Below are positions 55,195 to 63,353 of a stretch of 64,000 bases of DNA, one piece after another. Source of the DNA: Myxacorys chilensis ATA2-1-KO14 (GTDB taxonomy: Bacteria > Cyanobacteriota > Cyanobacteriia > Leptolyngbyales > Leptolyngbyaceae); NCBI GenBank assembly GCA_019359275.1, contig JAHHHP010000010.1:1-64000 (forward strand), given 5' to 3'. Position 1 is the stretch's first letter. Each line of letters begins with the position of its first letter. The notes under the pieces were generated by a model. That model was not told the origin of the DNA. It was given only the letters and a program-made list of their open reading frames with translations, and made no database searches. The translations under genes were made by a program, and so were the position numbers.

Positions 55195-56181
55195 TTACGA
55201 CGCGCCTAACCAGCGAGCGGCATCCTTGGCGTGATAAGTAAGAATTAAATCTGCCCCGGCTCGCTTAAAGCTGGTCAGCGTCTCCATAACGATTCGCTCC
55301 TCATCGACCCAGCCGTTGAGCGCTGCCGCTTTTACCATCGAATATTCACCCGACACATTGTAAGCCGCAACTGGCAGATTCGACGCTTCTTTGACCCGCA
55401 AAATCACGTCCATGTAAGAGAGCGCAGGCTTGACCATTAGCATGTCCGCGCCTTCAGCAATGTCGAGTTCGATTTCTTTGAGCGCTTCCCGCGCATTGCC
55501 TGGATCCATCTGGTAAGTTTTGCGATCGCCAAATTGGGGCGCAGAATCCGCCGCATCTCGGAACGGACCATAGTATGCCGAGGCATACTTAGCCGCATAC
55601 GACATAATCGGAATATCTTGAAATCCTGCCTCGTCTAAGCCTTCGCGAACAGCCTTCACAAAGCCATCCATCATCCCAGAAGGCGCAATGATATCGGCTC
55701 CAGCTTTGGCTTGAGAAACGGCTGTTTTTTTCAGTAGTTCGAGCGTTGGATCGTTCAGCACTCGCCCGGTCAAATCGCCCGTTTCGAGATAGCCGCAGTG
55801 ACCGTGAGACGTATATTCACACAAACAGGTGTCGTTCATGACAATCAAATCAGGAACGGCTTTTTTAACGGCAGTAGTAGCTTTCTGCACAATGCCGCAG
55901 TCGTGCCAAGCTCCGGTTGCGTCTATGTCCTTATCAGCCGGAATGCCAAACAGGATGATCGACGGAATGCCGAGATCGTATACTTCTTTTGCTTCTTCTA
56001 CAATTTTATCAATCGAGAGTTGAAAGACACCCGGCATCGATTTGACTTCATTCGCAATGCCATCCCCCGGAACGGCAAACAACGGATAAATCAAATCGCT
56101 TGTATTAAGAACAGTTTCACGCACCATCCGACGCAGTTGGGGATGAGTACGCAGCCGACGAGGACGGTGAGTTGGAAACAT
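55195..56181 (-). CDS. hemB: delta-aminolevulinic acid dehydratase (porphobilinogen synthase)
   Basis: 328 residues. [17 protein letters not shown] gives the three Cys of the zinc-binding form, [17 protein letters not shown] precedes the first active-site Lys region, and [14 protein letters not shown] contains the Schiff-base Lys. HemB joins two 5-aminolevulinates to porphobilinogen for heme, chlorophyll and bilin synthesis, so it also feeds the chromophore supply for phytochrome-type receptors such as the one in this window. The ribosomal genes upstream are a separate unit, ended by a terminator. Confidence 0.96.
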   Translation of the reverse strand: MFPTHRPRRLRTHPQLRRMVRETVLNTSDLIYPLFAVPGDGIANEVKSMPGVFQLSIDKIVEEAKEVYDLGIPSIILFGIPADKDIDATGAWHDCGIVQKATTAVKKAVPDLIVMNDTCLCEYTSHGHCGYLETGDLTGRVLNDPTLELLKKTAVSQAKAGADIIAPSGMMDGFVKAVREGLDEAGFQDIPIMSYAAKYASAYYGPFRDAADSAPQFGDRKTYQMDPGNAREALKEIELDIAEGADMLMVKPALSYMDVILRVKEASNLPVAAYNVSGEYSMVKAAALNGWVDEERIVMETLTSFKRAGADLILTYHAKDAARWLGAS

Positions 56182-56285
56182 AGAGATAAATTCAGGCTTG
56201 AGCAGTGGGCAGTATCTTAAAAGTCTAAAACGTTCGAGGCTGCGATCGCTCGCCTATTCAATTACGAACTGTAAAGAAAATCATG

Positions 56286-56317
56286 AAAAAAGCGGCTCCA
56301 ATTGGAGCCGCTTTTTT
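56286..56317. terminator. terminator after rpmA
   Basis: AGCGGCTCCA (56291-56300) pairs with TGGAGCCGCT (56303-56312), flanked by AAAAA and TTTTTT. On the minus strand it lies just beyond the rpmA stop and ahead of hemB. Confidence 0.9.
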
Positions 56318-56339
56318 CATAAACTTGAATTTCAGAAGT

Positions 56340-56606
56340 CTAAGCTTCAACCGCAGTAGGGTAAACGCTAATCTTCTTACCACTCTTACCGCGTCTTTCA
56401 AACGTCACAATTCCTTCGATCAACGCAAACAGCGTATCATCGCTGCCCCGACCGACATTGTTTCCAGGGTGGAATTTCGTGCCGCGCTGACGCACTAAAA
56501 TGTTGCCCGCCTTCACAACCTGACCGCCGTAACGCTTAACGCCCAAACGCTGAGCATTAGAATCGCGTCCGTTGCGAGTACTTCCTGTACCTTTCTTATG
56601 AGCCAT
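56340..56606 (-). CDS. rpmA: 50S ribosomal protein L27
   Basis: 88 residues: [20 protein letters not shown] at the start, then [20 protein letters not shown] and [20 protein letters not shown]. The N-terminus is the normal short form without a cleavable extension. L27 lies next to the peptidyl-transferase centre. The gene follows rplU by 61 bases on the minus strand, the universal L21-L27 order. Confidence 0.98.
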   Translation of the reverse strand: MAHKKGTGSTRNGRDSNAQRLGVKRYGGQVVKAGNILVRQRGTKFHPGNNVGRGSDDTLFALIEGIVTFERRGKSGKKISVYPTAVEA

Positions 56607-56667
56607 GATTCCCTCTATTGCTTTCTCGTTGATCTTACCGTCTGTCGAAGAGTCGGGCTAAGTTTGC

Positions 56668-57009
56668 CTAGCCTGCTGCCGTCAGCGTTTCACCACCAAT
56701 GGTGATCGACTCCACCATCAAGCGACTCAATTCTTGACGATGACCGCGCTTTTTGCGAGTTTTCTTCTTGGGCTTCATTTTGTAAACGAGTACCTTGCGC
56801 CCGCGCAGATGACGCATGATCTTAAACTGCACTGATGCACCTTCTACAAGGGGTTCACCAATGCTAATGTCTCCTTCGTTGTTGACGAACAGCACTCGGT
56901 CGATCGTGATTTGAGAATCCGCCTCTCCGACAATCCGATTGAGGTCATAAAATCGACCGTTTTCGACGCGCAGTTGTTGTCCGCCTGCTTCAATAATCGC
57001 GTAAAGCAT
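56668..57009 (-). CDS. rplU: 50S ribosomal protein L21
   Basis: 113 residues: MLYAIIEAGGQQLRVENGRF, then VLFVNNEGDISIGEPLVEGA and KMKPKKKTRKKRGHRQELSRL, the L21 signature before the C-terminus. L21 binds 23S rRNA and is co-transcribed with L27. The tail VESITIGGETLTAAG is a typical cyanobacterial ending. Confidence 0.98.
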   Translation of the reverse strand: MLYAIIEAGGQQLRVENGRFYDLNRIVGEADSQITIDRVLFVNNEGDISIGEPLVEGASVQFKIMRHLRGRKVLVYKMKPKKKTRKKRGHRQELSRLMVESITIGGETLTAAG

Positions 57010-57479
57010 GTGTTTGTCCTTAATAAAAGCCGTACAGGTTAACTCGCGTTGGCGAATTATTAGAAGAACCTGATCCGAGCCAAAAAATAATCAATCAGTT
57101 TACCAGTATGGCGAATATCAGTGTAAACTGTCAACCGATGATTACTTGGATAAATAACTACAAAGGACTACATAGCCTTATGTTGATAATCTCCAGTTTT
57201 GCATAGTCTTGCAACGCTTTCATAGTGCTTGTTTTAGTCTAATTTAGGAGTGTATGTAATGCAGAAATTAAGCCTTTCATACGGACATGTGTGTATAGTT
57301 AAGCCCAACCTGGGCTAAATAAATGCGCGGCGAAGTCCTTTGCTATATCGACATGATTTGCTTCACGAGGTCGGCATTGAAGTTGGAACGATAAGGCTGA
57401 ACCCTTTCCAGGGTTCTACTACAGGGTGCATTTGCCTTAGAAACTCCACCGCTCTAAATCTGCTCGGAGAAATTTATAG
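57010..57479. other. intergenic region between divergent rplU and the PA14 glycosidase gene
   Basis: 470 bases. The side next to rplU should hold its promoter and leader. Toward the glycosidase gene there are two hairpins, AGCCCA / TGGGCT at 57302-57316 and AACCC / GGGTT at 57400-57415, which would be in its 5' untranslated region. No RNA gene or known riboswitch was recognised. Confidence 0.5.
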
Positions 57480-59450
57480 ATGTCGAATCCCAATTCTGGC
57501 GTCCTAGAGGATAGCCTTAGCTTTAGCGCGATCGCAAATACTAGAAACACCATAACTGGAGCGACTAACTCAAATTTATTCAACGATTCCACTGGCTCAC
57601 AAAATCTCACAGGCAGTAGTAATCTCTCCCGAAGTTCTAACGGCGGCCAAGGGTTACAGGCTCAGTATTACGAAGGTCAGGATCTCACAAATCTAAAATT
57701 AACTCGAATTGATTCAACGGTAGATTTTGACTGGGCATCTAGTTCTCCAGATGCTTCCCTTAAGCCAGAGCATTTCTCAGTTCGCTGGACAGGTCAGATT
57801 CAGCCCAAATACTCCGAAACCTACACGTTCTATACTTATTCAGATGATGGCGCTCGGTTATGGGTTGACGGGCAACTCCTGATTGATCATTGGACAGATC
57901 ACGCACCAACCGAAGACAAAGGAACCATTGCTCTCGCATCTGGACAGAAGTATGACATCAAGCTGGAATACTACGAAAACAGCATGGGAGCTGTCTCAAA
58001 GCTCTTATGGTCTAGTGGCAGCCAAACCAAAGAGATTGTTCCTCAGAGCCAACTTCATGTTCCAGCGACAGATTACGAGTCAACGCCATCACCAGCAGCA
58101 AGTTCAACGTTTGATGGCATTACAACTACTGTAGATTGGGCAGATGTAGAGGGTCCAACAACAGGACTCGGATTCGGACTCAACGCTTTTCAAGGCTTTC
58201 GTCCTGAAAGCTTTAACAGTGCCGCCTACAAAAGCAATATGTCCTTGATGAATCCAGGGTTGATTCGGTTTCACAATGCTAGTGCGATGCAGGACTCCAG
58301 CACCCCTGACGGATTGATTGACACGGCTCATCGCACCTGGGATACCACCAAGATAAAACAAGCGTTAGAGTCTTCATTCTCCTCGTTTGCCACCAGCGAC
58401 CCTGAGCGCATGATTAACATTCCCACTTGGCCTAGCTGGATGGATGCTAATAACGATGGTTTCCTTGATGCCAATCAGTTCGACAATTACGCCCAACTCT
58501 GTGCCGATCTGGTTAAAATCGTCAACCAGGACTCGCACCTCAAAGTCAAGTATTGGGAAGTCACCAACGAGAAAGACGACTCTTATTTCACTCGGTTCCA
58601 CACTGAAAGCGGCTGGGGTGGACTCAAAAACCCCGCCCAACCCGATCGTCTGAATGAGCTGATCGAGATTTACAACAAAGCGGCTGTCGCGATGAAGCAG
58701 GCTGATCCCACAATTCAAGTTGGAGGACCAGGGATGGCACGGTCAGATCTGCAACCGTTCTATGTCCCCTTCATCCAGGGCACTAAAGCGAACCTTGATT
58801 TCTTTACCTACCACCACTATGCCACTGGTAGTGCTTCCACAGCCGACTCCGATATTTATGCTGGTGCAATAGCGATCGGGTCAAGAACGGCCTCGATCGT
58901 TCAAGCACTGAAAGAAGCAAGTCCGACGCGAACCATTCCAGTCATGTTAGGCGAGTACAACATCAGTTGGACGTGGCAGACACGAGACCCCCGCATGACC
59001 ACTCACAAAGGCGTAGTATTCGATGCTTTGGCAATGGTGAGTGCCCAGAAGAACGGCGCAGTGGCGGCTCTGGCATGGAATGAGAAAGATGGCACCTATG
59101 GCAAGATGAGCGATCAGAACGATTTGCGGCTAGGCGGAGCATTTTTACAGGTGTTGAACAATCGCTTGGTGGGCGAGCAGGTAGCGAGTTCGAGCAACAA
59201 TGAGGAAGCCGTGATGACCTTTGCCGTGAAGAACTCGGCGTTAGGGTACAAGTCGTACTTGCTGATTAATCATTCGGGTACGACCCAAGCGGTGCAGACG
59301 GATGTTAGTGTCAGCAATCCAGGAACGCAGATAGAGCAATACGAGTTTTCAGAGGCAGGGTCGACTCAGAAGACCGTGAGCTGGAATGCGATCAAGGGAG
59401 GCATGACCTTACCCGCTGACTCTGTAACCTTGCTCACTTTTGCCGATTAG
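57480..59450 (+). CDS. PA14-domain glycoside hydrolase (clan GH-A-like)
   Basis: 656 residues, with GGAG upstream of the ATG. After a Ser/Asn-rich head comes a PA14 carbohydrate-binding domain (about 60-190: QYYEGQDLTNLKLTRID, FYTYSDDGARLWVDGQLLID, KLEYYENSMGAVSKLLW). The catalytic part resembles clan GH-A: proton donor Glu364 in YWEVTNEKDD and nucleophile Glu492 in VMLGEYNISW. DANNDGFLDANQFDNY is an EF-hand/dockerin-like calcium loop. There is no classical signal peptide although PA14 glycosidases are usually exported. Substrate unknown. Confidence 0.83.
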   Translation: MSNPNSGVLEDSLSFSAIANTRNTITGATNSNLFNDSTGSQNLTGSSNLSRSSNGGQGLQAQYYEGQDLTNLKLTRIDSTVDFDWASSSPDASLKPEHFSVRWTGQIQPKYSETYTFYTYSDDGARLWVDGQLLIDHWTDHAPTEDKGTIALASGQKYDIKLEYYENSMGAVSKLLWSSGSQTKEIVPQSQLHVPATDYESTPSPAASSTFDGITTTVDWADVEGPTTGLGFGLNAFQGFRPESFNSAAYKSNMSLMNPGLIRFHNASAMQDSSTPDGLIDTAHRTWDTTKIKQALESSFSSFATSDPERMINIPTWPSWMDANNDGFLDANQFDNYAQLCADLVKIVNQDSHLKVKYWEVTNEKDDSYFTRFHTESGWGGLKNPAQPDRLNELIEIYNKAAVAMKQADPTIQVGGPGMARSDLQPFYVPFIQGTKANLDFFTYHHYATGSASTADSDIYAGAIAIGSRTASIVQALKEASPTRTIPVMLGEYNISWTWQTRDPRMTTHKGVVFDALAMVSAQKNGAVAALAWNEKDGTYGKMSDQNDLRLGGAFLQVLNNRLVGEQVASSSNNEEAVMTFAVKNSALGYKSYLLINHSGTTQAVQTDVSVSNPGTQIEQYEFSEAGSTQKTVSWNAIKGGMTLPADSVTLLTFAD

Positions 59451-59487
59451 TCTCGATCGGTTGTATTCACGGAATAGTTTTATCTTC

Positions 59488-59546
59488 GAGGGGTCAATCT
59501 TTAGCGTTGTTGTGTTGCAAAGATTCATTGATGGCCCCTCTTTTCG
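59488..59546 (+). terminator. nested hairpin terminator after the glycosidase gene
   Basis: GAGGGG (59488-59493) pairs with CCCCTC (59535-59540), and AATCTTT (59496-59502) with AAAGATT (59519-59525) inside it; TTTTCG follows. It lies 38 bases after the stop codon. Confidence 0.7.
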
Positions 59547-59627
59547 TACTTTAACTTAAGCTTCTAAAAAAATTAGATGCGTTTTTTGCCTTGTACATTA
59601 GTGGATCAGGATAAAGAACAGGAAACA

Positions 59628-61865
59628 TTAGGCCGACTCAATGCTTTTCTCATATATCTCAGGTTGGCGTTGCCGGAGCGTGGCGATGGGTAACAGCAGG
59701 TTGTCTTCAATTTCTTGACGCACCATATCGCTGACGGCTCCAGGTTCCTTAAGCAGTTCGACCAGAAATTTGTTGGCATCATGGTAGCTCTGTAGAGCCT
59801 GTTCTTGTGATTCATTGAATTGCCAGTCGTGCCCGATGTTGCGATGCTCGATCATCACCTGACGCAATTTCTCGGGCCAAACCTGTCCGTTCGTTCTCCA
59901 CAAGTACTGGACATTTTCCTGGTCTTGCACAGAGAAGTCTTCTGGTAAATGCTCCGTAAGCCGCTGAAGCTTATTTGCCAATATGGGGGTGTAGTTGAGG
60001 TTGAGGGCGAGAGCAAAGGCAAGGGCGAGGTTTCGGGCAAGAGCAACGAGGTTTTGGTCACGGTCGAGAGAGCGGTGGAGGGCGAGGGTGAAGGCGAAAT
60101 CGCAGGCAAGGTCGCAGACAAGGGAGAGATCGGGAACAAAGTCGCGATAGAGAGCAAGGTCGACGTAAAAACTGCGAATGGCAGAAGGCTTATAGGGTGC
60201 ATTGACGAATTCAGCTTTTGCCTGAACCCACGCGAGAAATCCTTGTAGTTTGGCATCTCCTGAGACAGAGCAATCGATTGCCTGTTTGATTGACTGAAAC
60301 AATCGATCTGCTGGCTGCTGAGATTTAATTGCTAGCTTAACAACACTCTTCCATCGTTCATCAGCCATTTTTTCTGCCCAACCTGAGTCCTGTTGAGGTT
60401 GAGTGAGCCATTGGGCTGTGAAATACTCCTGAAAGGTAAGATGAGAAAACGACCACAGTTCATCTGCTCTTTCCACTAACAATCCGTGCTGAGCTTCAAT
60501 AGCTTTCAATACCGCTTCCCCTTCCCGTGCATTCGCAAGGTTGAGAAAGTTAGCAATCTGTCTTGCTAGATCTGTCTGCTCAAACAGCACAAAGTTATCC
60601 GAATTCTCAAATTTCCGAGCCGCAATCTCGATCAGGAGTGCTTCCTTCTGATCAAGGGTTAGTTTCCGATAGACTTCCTTACCAACTTCCCATACAGGGA
60701 TCTCTTTACGATCATTCCACTTCTCCAACAGCAGCCGAATTCCCTTTCGATAGAGCGAAGCCGTTTGAGCAGGCAAATCTCTTTCATCCTGCAACACCAA
60801 ACACATCAAGCTCAACAGCACAGGCGTCGCTGTGAGTTCCTTCAGTGCTGAATTCTTTTCCATTGCATCCGAAAATGCCAGCCACTGTTGAGTAATGTCT
60901 GCTTCGGTTCGTCCACTGGCACGAAACCAATTTTCTACAAATTTCTTTACCTGCTTCGTGTTGAAGTCTGCGACCTCCACGGAAGTAAAGCCCTGCGGAA
61001 TGACTTCAATAATCTGAGTGCGACAAGTCAGAATGAACCGATTGCCCGAATGTTTCGGTTCCTGAGCAAGGCTACGAAGCTGTTCTTGCACATTGCGTCG
61101 AAAGCCACTGAGCGGCACTTCATCTAATCCATCCATCAAAATCAGCAGTTTGCCTTGCTCTAAAAGGGTTTGCGTTTGCTGATTTTCTAGGCTTAATTCC
61201 TCCGAAATCGCCTCCAATAAATTCCATTTTTTTGATTGAATTGCGGCGAATTCAATCAAGACCGGAATCAAGTCCGGCTGAAATTTGCCATTGCTGCAAT
61301 CCACCGCTAAATGCTGGAGAAACGTCGTTTTTCCCGCTCCCGGTTTTCCTTGAATCAACAGCCTAGCGTTATCGTTTGCAACTTTCATCCCTTCATTACA
61401 TTTAATGCGATCGCCCAATCCCAAACGATCGTTCCGCAAATCAAACGACTTCAACAACGTAGATCCTGAAACGTGAAATGTGCGGGGAGAGCGGTTCAGC
61501 AACCACACATCAACATAAAGCTGATCAACTTCAATCTCAGTCTGGTTCAGAAGTTGGATTGTGCCATGTTGATAGAGAATTTTCTCGCAGCAGCGCGATC
61601 GTACTTCTTCAATCCAATCCTCCTCATTAGAAGCGATCGCAGGCTCAGAAAAAACTTGCCAATCTTTCTCATCCAAGTACAGGGCAAAAGCAATTTTGCG
61701 AAACTCAGCTTCGCGTACAGGCTCACACTTAAAAAAAGCTGTCAATGTTGTTCGGGAGACCTTGCGGTCTTCTGCTAACTTCGATTTGTTTCCATCAAAG
61801 TACCTCTGCAAAGCATCGTTCGCTTTTGTCCAATTGGTTAGTGTCAGCTTGCGCGATCGCTCCAT
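59628..61865 (-). CDS. NACHT-domain STAND NTPase with N-terminal HTH-like domain
   Basis: 745 residues. The N-terminal 70 residues look like a helix-turn-helix (KLAEDRKVSRTTLTAFF). The NACHT NTPase has Walker A GKPGAGKTTFL near residue 173, Walker B LLILMDGLDEVPLSG near 240, a sensor-like ILTCRTQ, and SFSHLTFQEYFTAQWL, a hallmark of the helical part of cyanobacterial NACHT proteins. Residues about 565-627 are a low-complexity Leu/Ala/Asp region encoded by degenerate 6-base repeats. A short C-terminal helical domain follows. Bacterial NACHT proteins include antiphage effectors, and others are regulators; which applies here is inference. Confidence 0.85.
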   Translation of the reverse strand: MERSRKLTLTNWTKANDALQRYFDGNKSKLAEDRKVSRTTLTAFFKCEPVREAEFRKIAFALYLDEKDWQVFSEPAIASNEEDWIEEVRSRCCEKILYQHGTIQLLNQTEIEVDQLYVDVWLLNRSPRTFHVSGSTLLKSFDLRNDRLGLGDRIKCNEGMKVANDNARLLIQGKPGAGKTTFLQHLAVDCSNGKFQPDLIPVLIEFAAIQSKKWNLLEAISEELSLENQQTQTLLEQGKLLILMDGLDEVPLSGFRRNVQEQLRSLAQEPKHSGNRFILTCRTQIIEVIPQGFTSVEVADFNTKQVKKFVENWFRASGRTEADITQQWLAFSDAMEKNSALKELTATPVLLSLMCLVLQDERDLPAQTASLYRKGIRLLLEKWNDRKEIPVWEVGKEVYRKLTLDQKEALLIEIAARKFENSDNFVLFEQTDLARQIANFLNLANAREGEAVLKAIEAQHGLLVERADELWSFSHLTFQEYFTAQWLTQPQQDSGWAEKMADERWKSVVKLAIKSQQPADRLFQSIKQAIDCSVSGDAKLQGFLAWVQAKAEFVNAPYKPSAIRSFYVDLALYRDFVPDLSLVCDLACDFAFTLALHRSLDRDQNLVALARNLALAFALALNLNYTPILANKLQRLTEHLPEDFSVQDQENVQYLWRTNGQVWPEKLRQVMIEHRNIGHDWQFNESQEQALQSYHDANKFLVELLKEPGAVSDMVRQEIEDNLLLPIATLRQRQPEIYEKSIESA
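59985..60170 (-). repeat. degenerate hexanucleotide repeat inside the NACHT gene
   Basis: The plus strand here reads as a long purine-rich run of units such as GGCGAG, GGCAAG and GAGAGC. On the coding strand it gives LALAFALALNL, LACDFAFTLALHRSL and similar alternations of Leu, Ala, Asp and Arg. The frame stays open through the whole tract. It appears to be a replication-slippage-derived segment. Confidence 0.65.
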
Positions 61866-61910
61866 TCATCCCGCCACGTCGTTATTTCAACATATCTTTT
61901 ATTCTACCTA

Positions 61911-61975
61911 CACGAACATTCCTGGACATCCCTACACAATGTTGGACACTGCCTGAACATCGCTGAACATCTTGG
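61911..61975. promoter_or_regulatory. five or six phased 10-bp repeats upstream of the NACHT gene
   Basis: Units close to CCTGRACATC recur about every 10 bases: CACGAACATT (61911), CCTGGACATC (61921), CCTACACAAT (61931, weak), GTTGGACACT (61941), CCTGAACATC (61952) and GCTGAACATC (61962). The array is 46-110 bases upstream of the NACHT start and just before the small plus-strand gene. One turn of DNA per unit suggests a cooperative operator; a minisatellite remnant is the alternative. Confidence 0.55.
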
Positions 61976-62025
61976 CATACAAGGCTTTTGCGAAACTCAG
62001 GGGACAGCTATTCAGGAATCCGATC

Positions 62026-62211
62026 ATGAACTCCTTCAATCTTCGCCGCCCCGTTACGATCGTTCTAACCACCCTTGCCGGAGCCGCGTCGATTTACCTC
62101 GCCACACTTCCCAACCCCACCCAACCTCAAAAAGACTTGGGACACACTACCAATCAGATTTTCCTCGTCGGTAGCCAGTCACTTATGAAGCGCTCTCCCA
62201 GAAAAAAGTGA
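62026..62211 (+). CDS. possible small exported or membrane protein
   Basis: 61 residues from the ATG at 62026, with AGGAA seven bases upstream. A basic start (MNSFNLRRP) is followed by a hydrophobic stretch (VTIVLTTLAGAASIYLATL) and a polar tail, the layout of a signal anchor. It lies between the divergent NACHT gene and the convergent Rpn gene. The frame is open upstream to 61972, but that part overlaps the repeat array. The family is unknown. Confidence 0.42.
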   Translation: MNSFNLRRPVTIVLTTLAGAASIYLATLPNPTQPQKDLGHTTNQIFLVGSQSLMKRSPRKK

Positions 62212-62242
62212 AATTGGGCAATTCCCGGAGTGCGATCGCTCT

Positions 62243-63103
62243 TCATTCAGATTGCCTTAGCTGTTGGATTTCTTCGATTGTGAGATCGGTCATTTGTGCG
62301 ATCGTAGCGTCATTCATTGCGCCAATCATCCGTCGAGCAACCTCTATCTTTGCCTGTCGTTCCCCCTGCTGAACACCCTGTCGGAGCGCTTGCTTAGTCG
62401 CTTTGACGATCGCCCCACGCTGATCTTGAATAAAAAAGATCTGATGCTCCAACTCATCCAATTCTTCTGGCGTCAGAGTCGCTTGATTCGCCATCTCAAA
62501 CGCCTGCTGTATCTCTACAACTTCGCCCATCGTTTCGGGCACTGTGCGTAAATCTGGTGCATGTTGCAGAAAATAAATCCACTTATCCGTTAAAGTTTCT
62601 AGCTCCTCTAGCGATCGCTTGAATTTTGGTAACTCCACAAACACTAACTCCAAGTCGTTCATCGGGTAGCTCACCAAGCAGTCCTTTTCCTTTAGCACAA
62701 AGTGAGAAATAGGCGTCTCGATGTCTTCAAACATCTCAAAGTCCGTGATCGTCAGGGCAATCACCGGATTCAAGGCGGAATACGCTTCTCCAGCACTCAG
62801 TTGAATCGAGTAGGCTTTGGCAGCGTTGTAGAGAATGCGTTTCTCAAACCCTTCAACGTTTAATACCTGCATTTCGATGATCACCGTTTCACCACTGCTC
62901 AAGAGGGCTTTAACATCAAGATAGGTGTCTTTCACGCCGCGAATTTTAGGCGCTTGGTAGGGGTTTAGAATAGTCAGATCCTGCACCGTCGGTTGTCCTT
63001 GGTAGAGAATGCCATTGAGGAAGCTAATCAAAATGGCGCGACTTTGCTCAGAGCCAAAGATCTTCTTAAAGGCAAAATCAGTTTTGGGATTGATGAAGAC
63101 CAT
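62243..63103 (-). CDS. Rpn-family recombination-promoting nuclease / putative transposase
   Basis: 286 residues beginning MVFINPKTDFAFKKIFGSEQS, the family hallmark, followed by NPYQAPKIRGVKDTYLDVKALL and VIIEMQVLNVEGFEKR, which together supply the Asp and the ExQ of a PD-(D/E)XK nuclease core. The C-terminal half is helical (RQGVQQGERQAKIEVARRMI) and ends in LTIEEIQQL. These proteins promote RecA-independent recombination in the E. coli Rpn group and are multicopy in cyanobacteria. No inverted repeats or other transposon ends are seen. Confidence 0.9.
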   Translation of the reverse strand: MVFINPKTDFAFKKIFGSEQSRAILISFLNGILYQGQPTVQDLTILNPYQAPKIRGVKDTYLDVKALLSSGETVIIEMQVLNVEGFEKRILYNAAKAYSIQLSAGEAYSALNPVIALTITDFEMFEDIETPISHFVLKEKDCLVSYPMNDLELVFVELPKFKRSLEELETLTDKWIYFLQHAPDLRTVPETMGEVVEIQQAFEMANQATLTPEELDELEHQIFFIQDQRGAIVKATKQALRQGVQQGERQAKIEVARRMIGAMNDATIAQMTDLTIEEIQQLRQSE

Positions 63104-63353
63104 AACCGCTTCCCTAACAAACTGCCCAATGAATTCAGCTTAGCCTAAGAAAGCGATTCCTTCGGGCGTTGTGACTTGCGCTCATCGCACTGCAAAAAAC
63201 CGCCCAATCTTAAACAAACTTGGACAAACTAAATTAATTGAAGCAAGGCTTTGATTGAATGGCTTTGATTGAATAAAGAGCGTTTGCCTCGTCAGACAAA
63301 GATTACACTGATAGTAGAGATTTGTAGGCTTCTCTCCCTAATTCAGTGTACCT

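Noticed and set aside
57302..57415. hairpins upstream of the glycosidase gene as a riboswitch
   Set aside because: Two short stems are present but no conserved aptamer core that I recognise.
62243..63103. Rpn gene as an active transposon
   Set aside because: No terminal inverted repeats or target-site duplication could be found around it; the family name putative transposase is historical.
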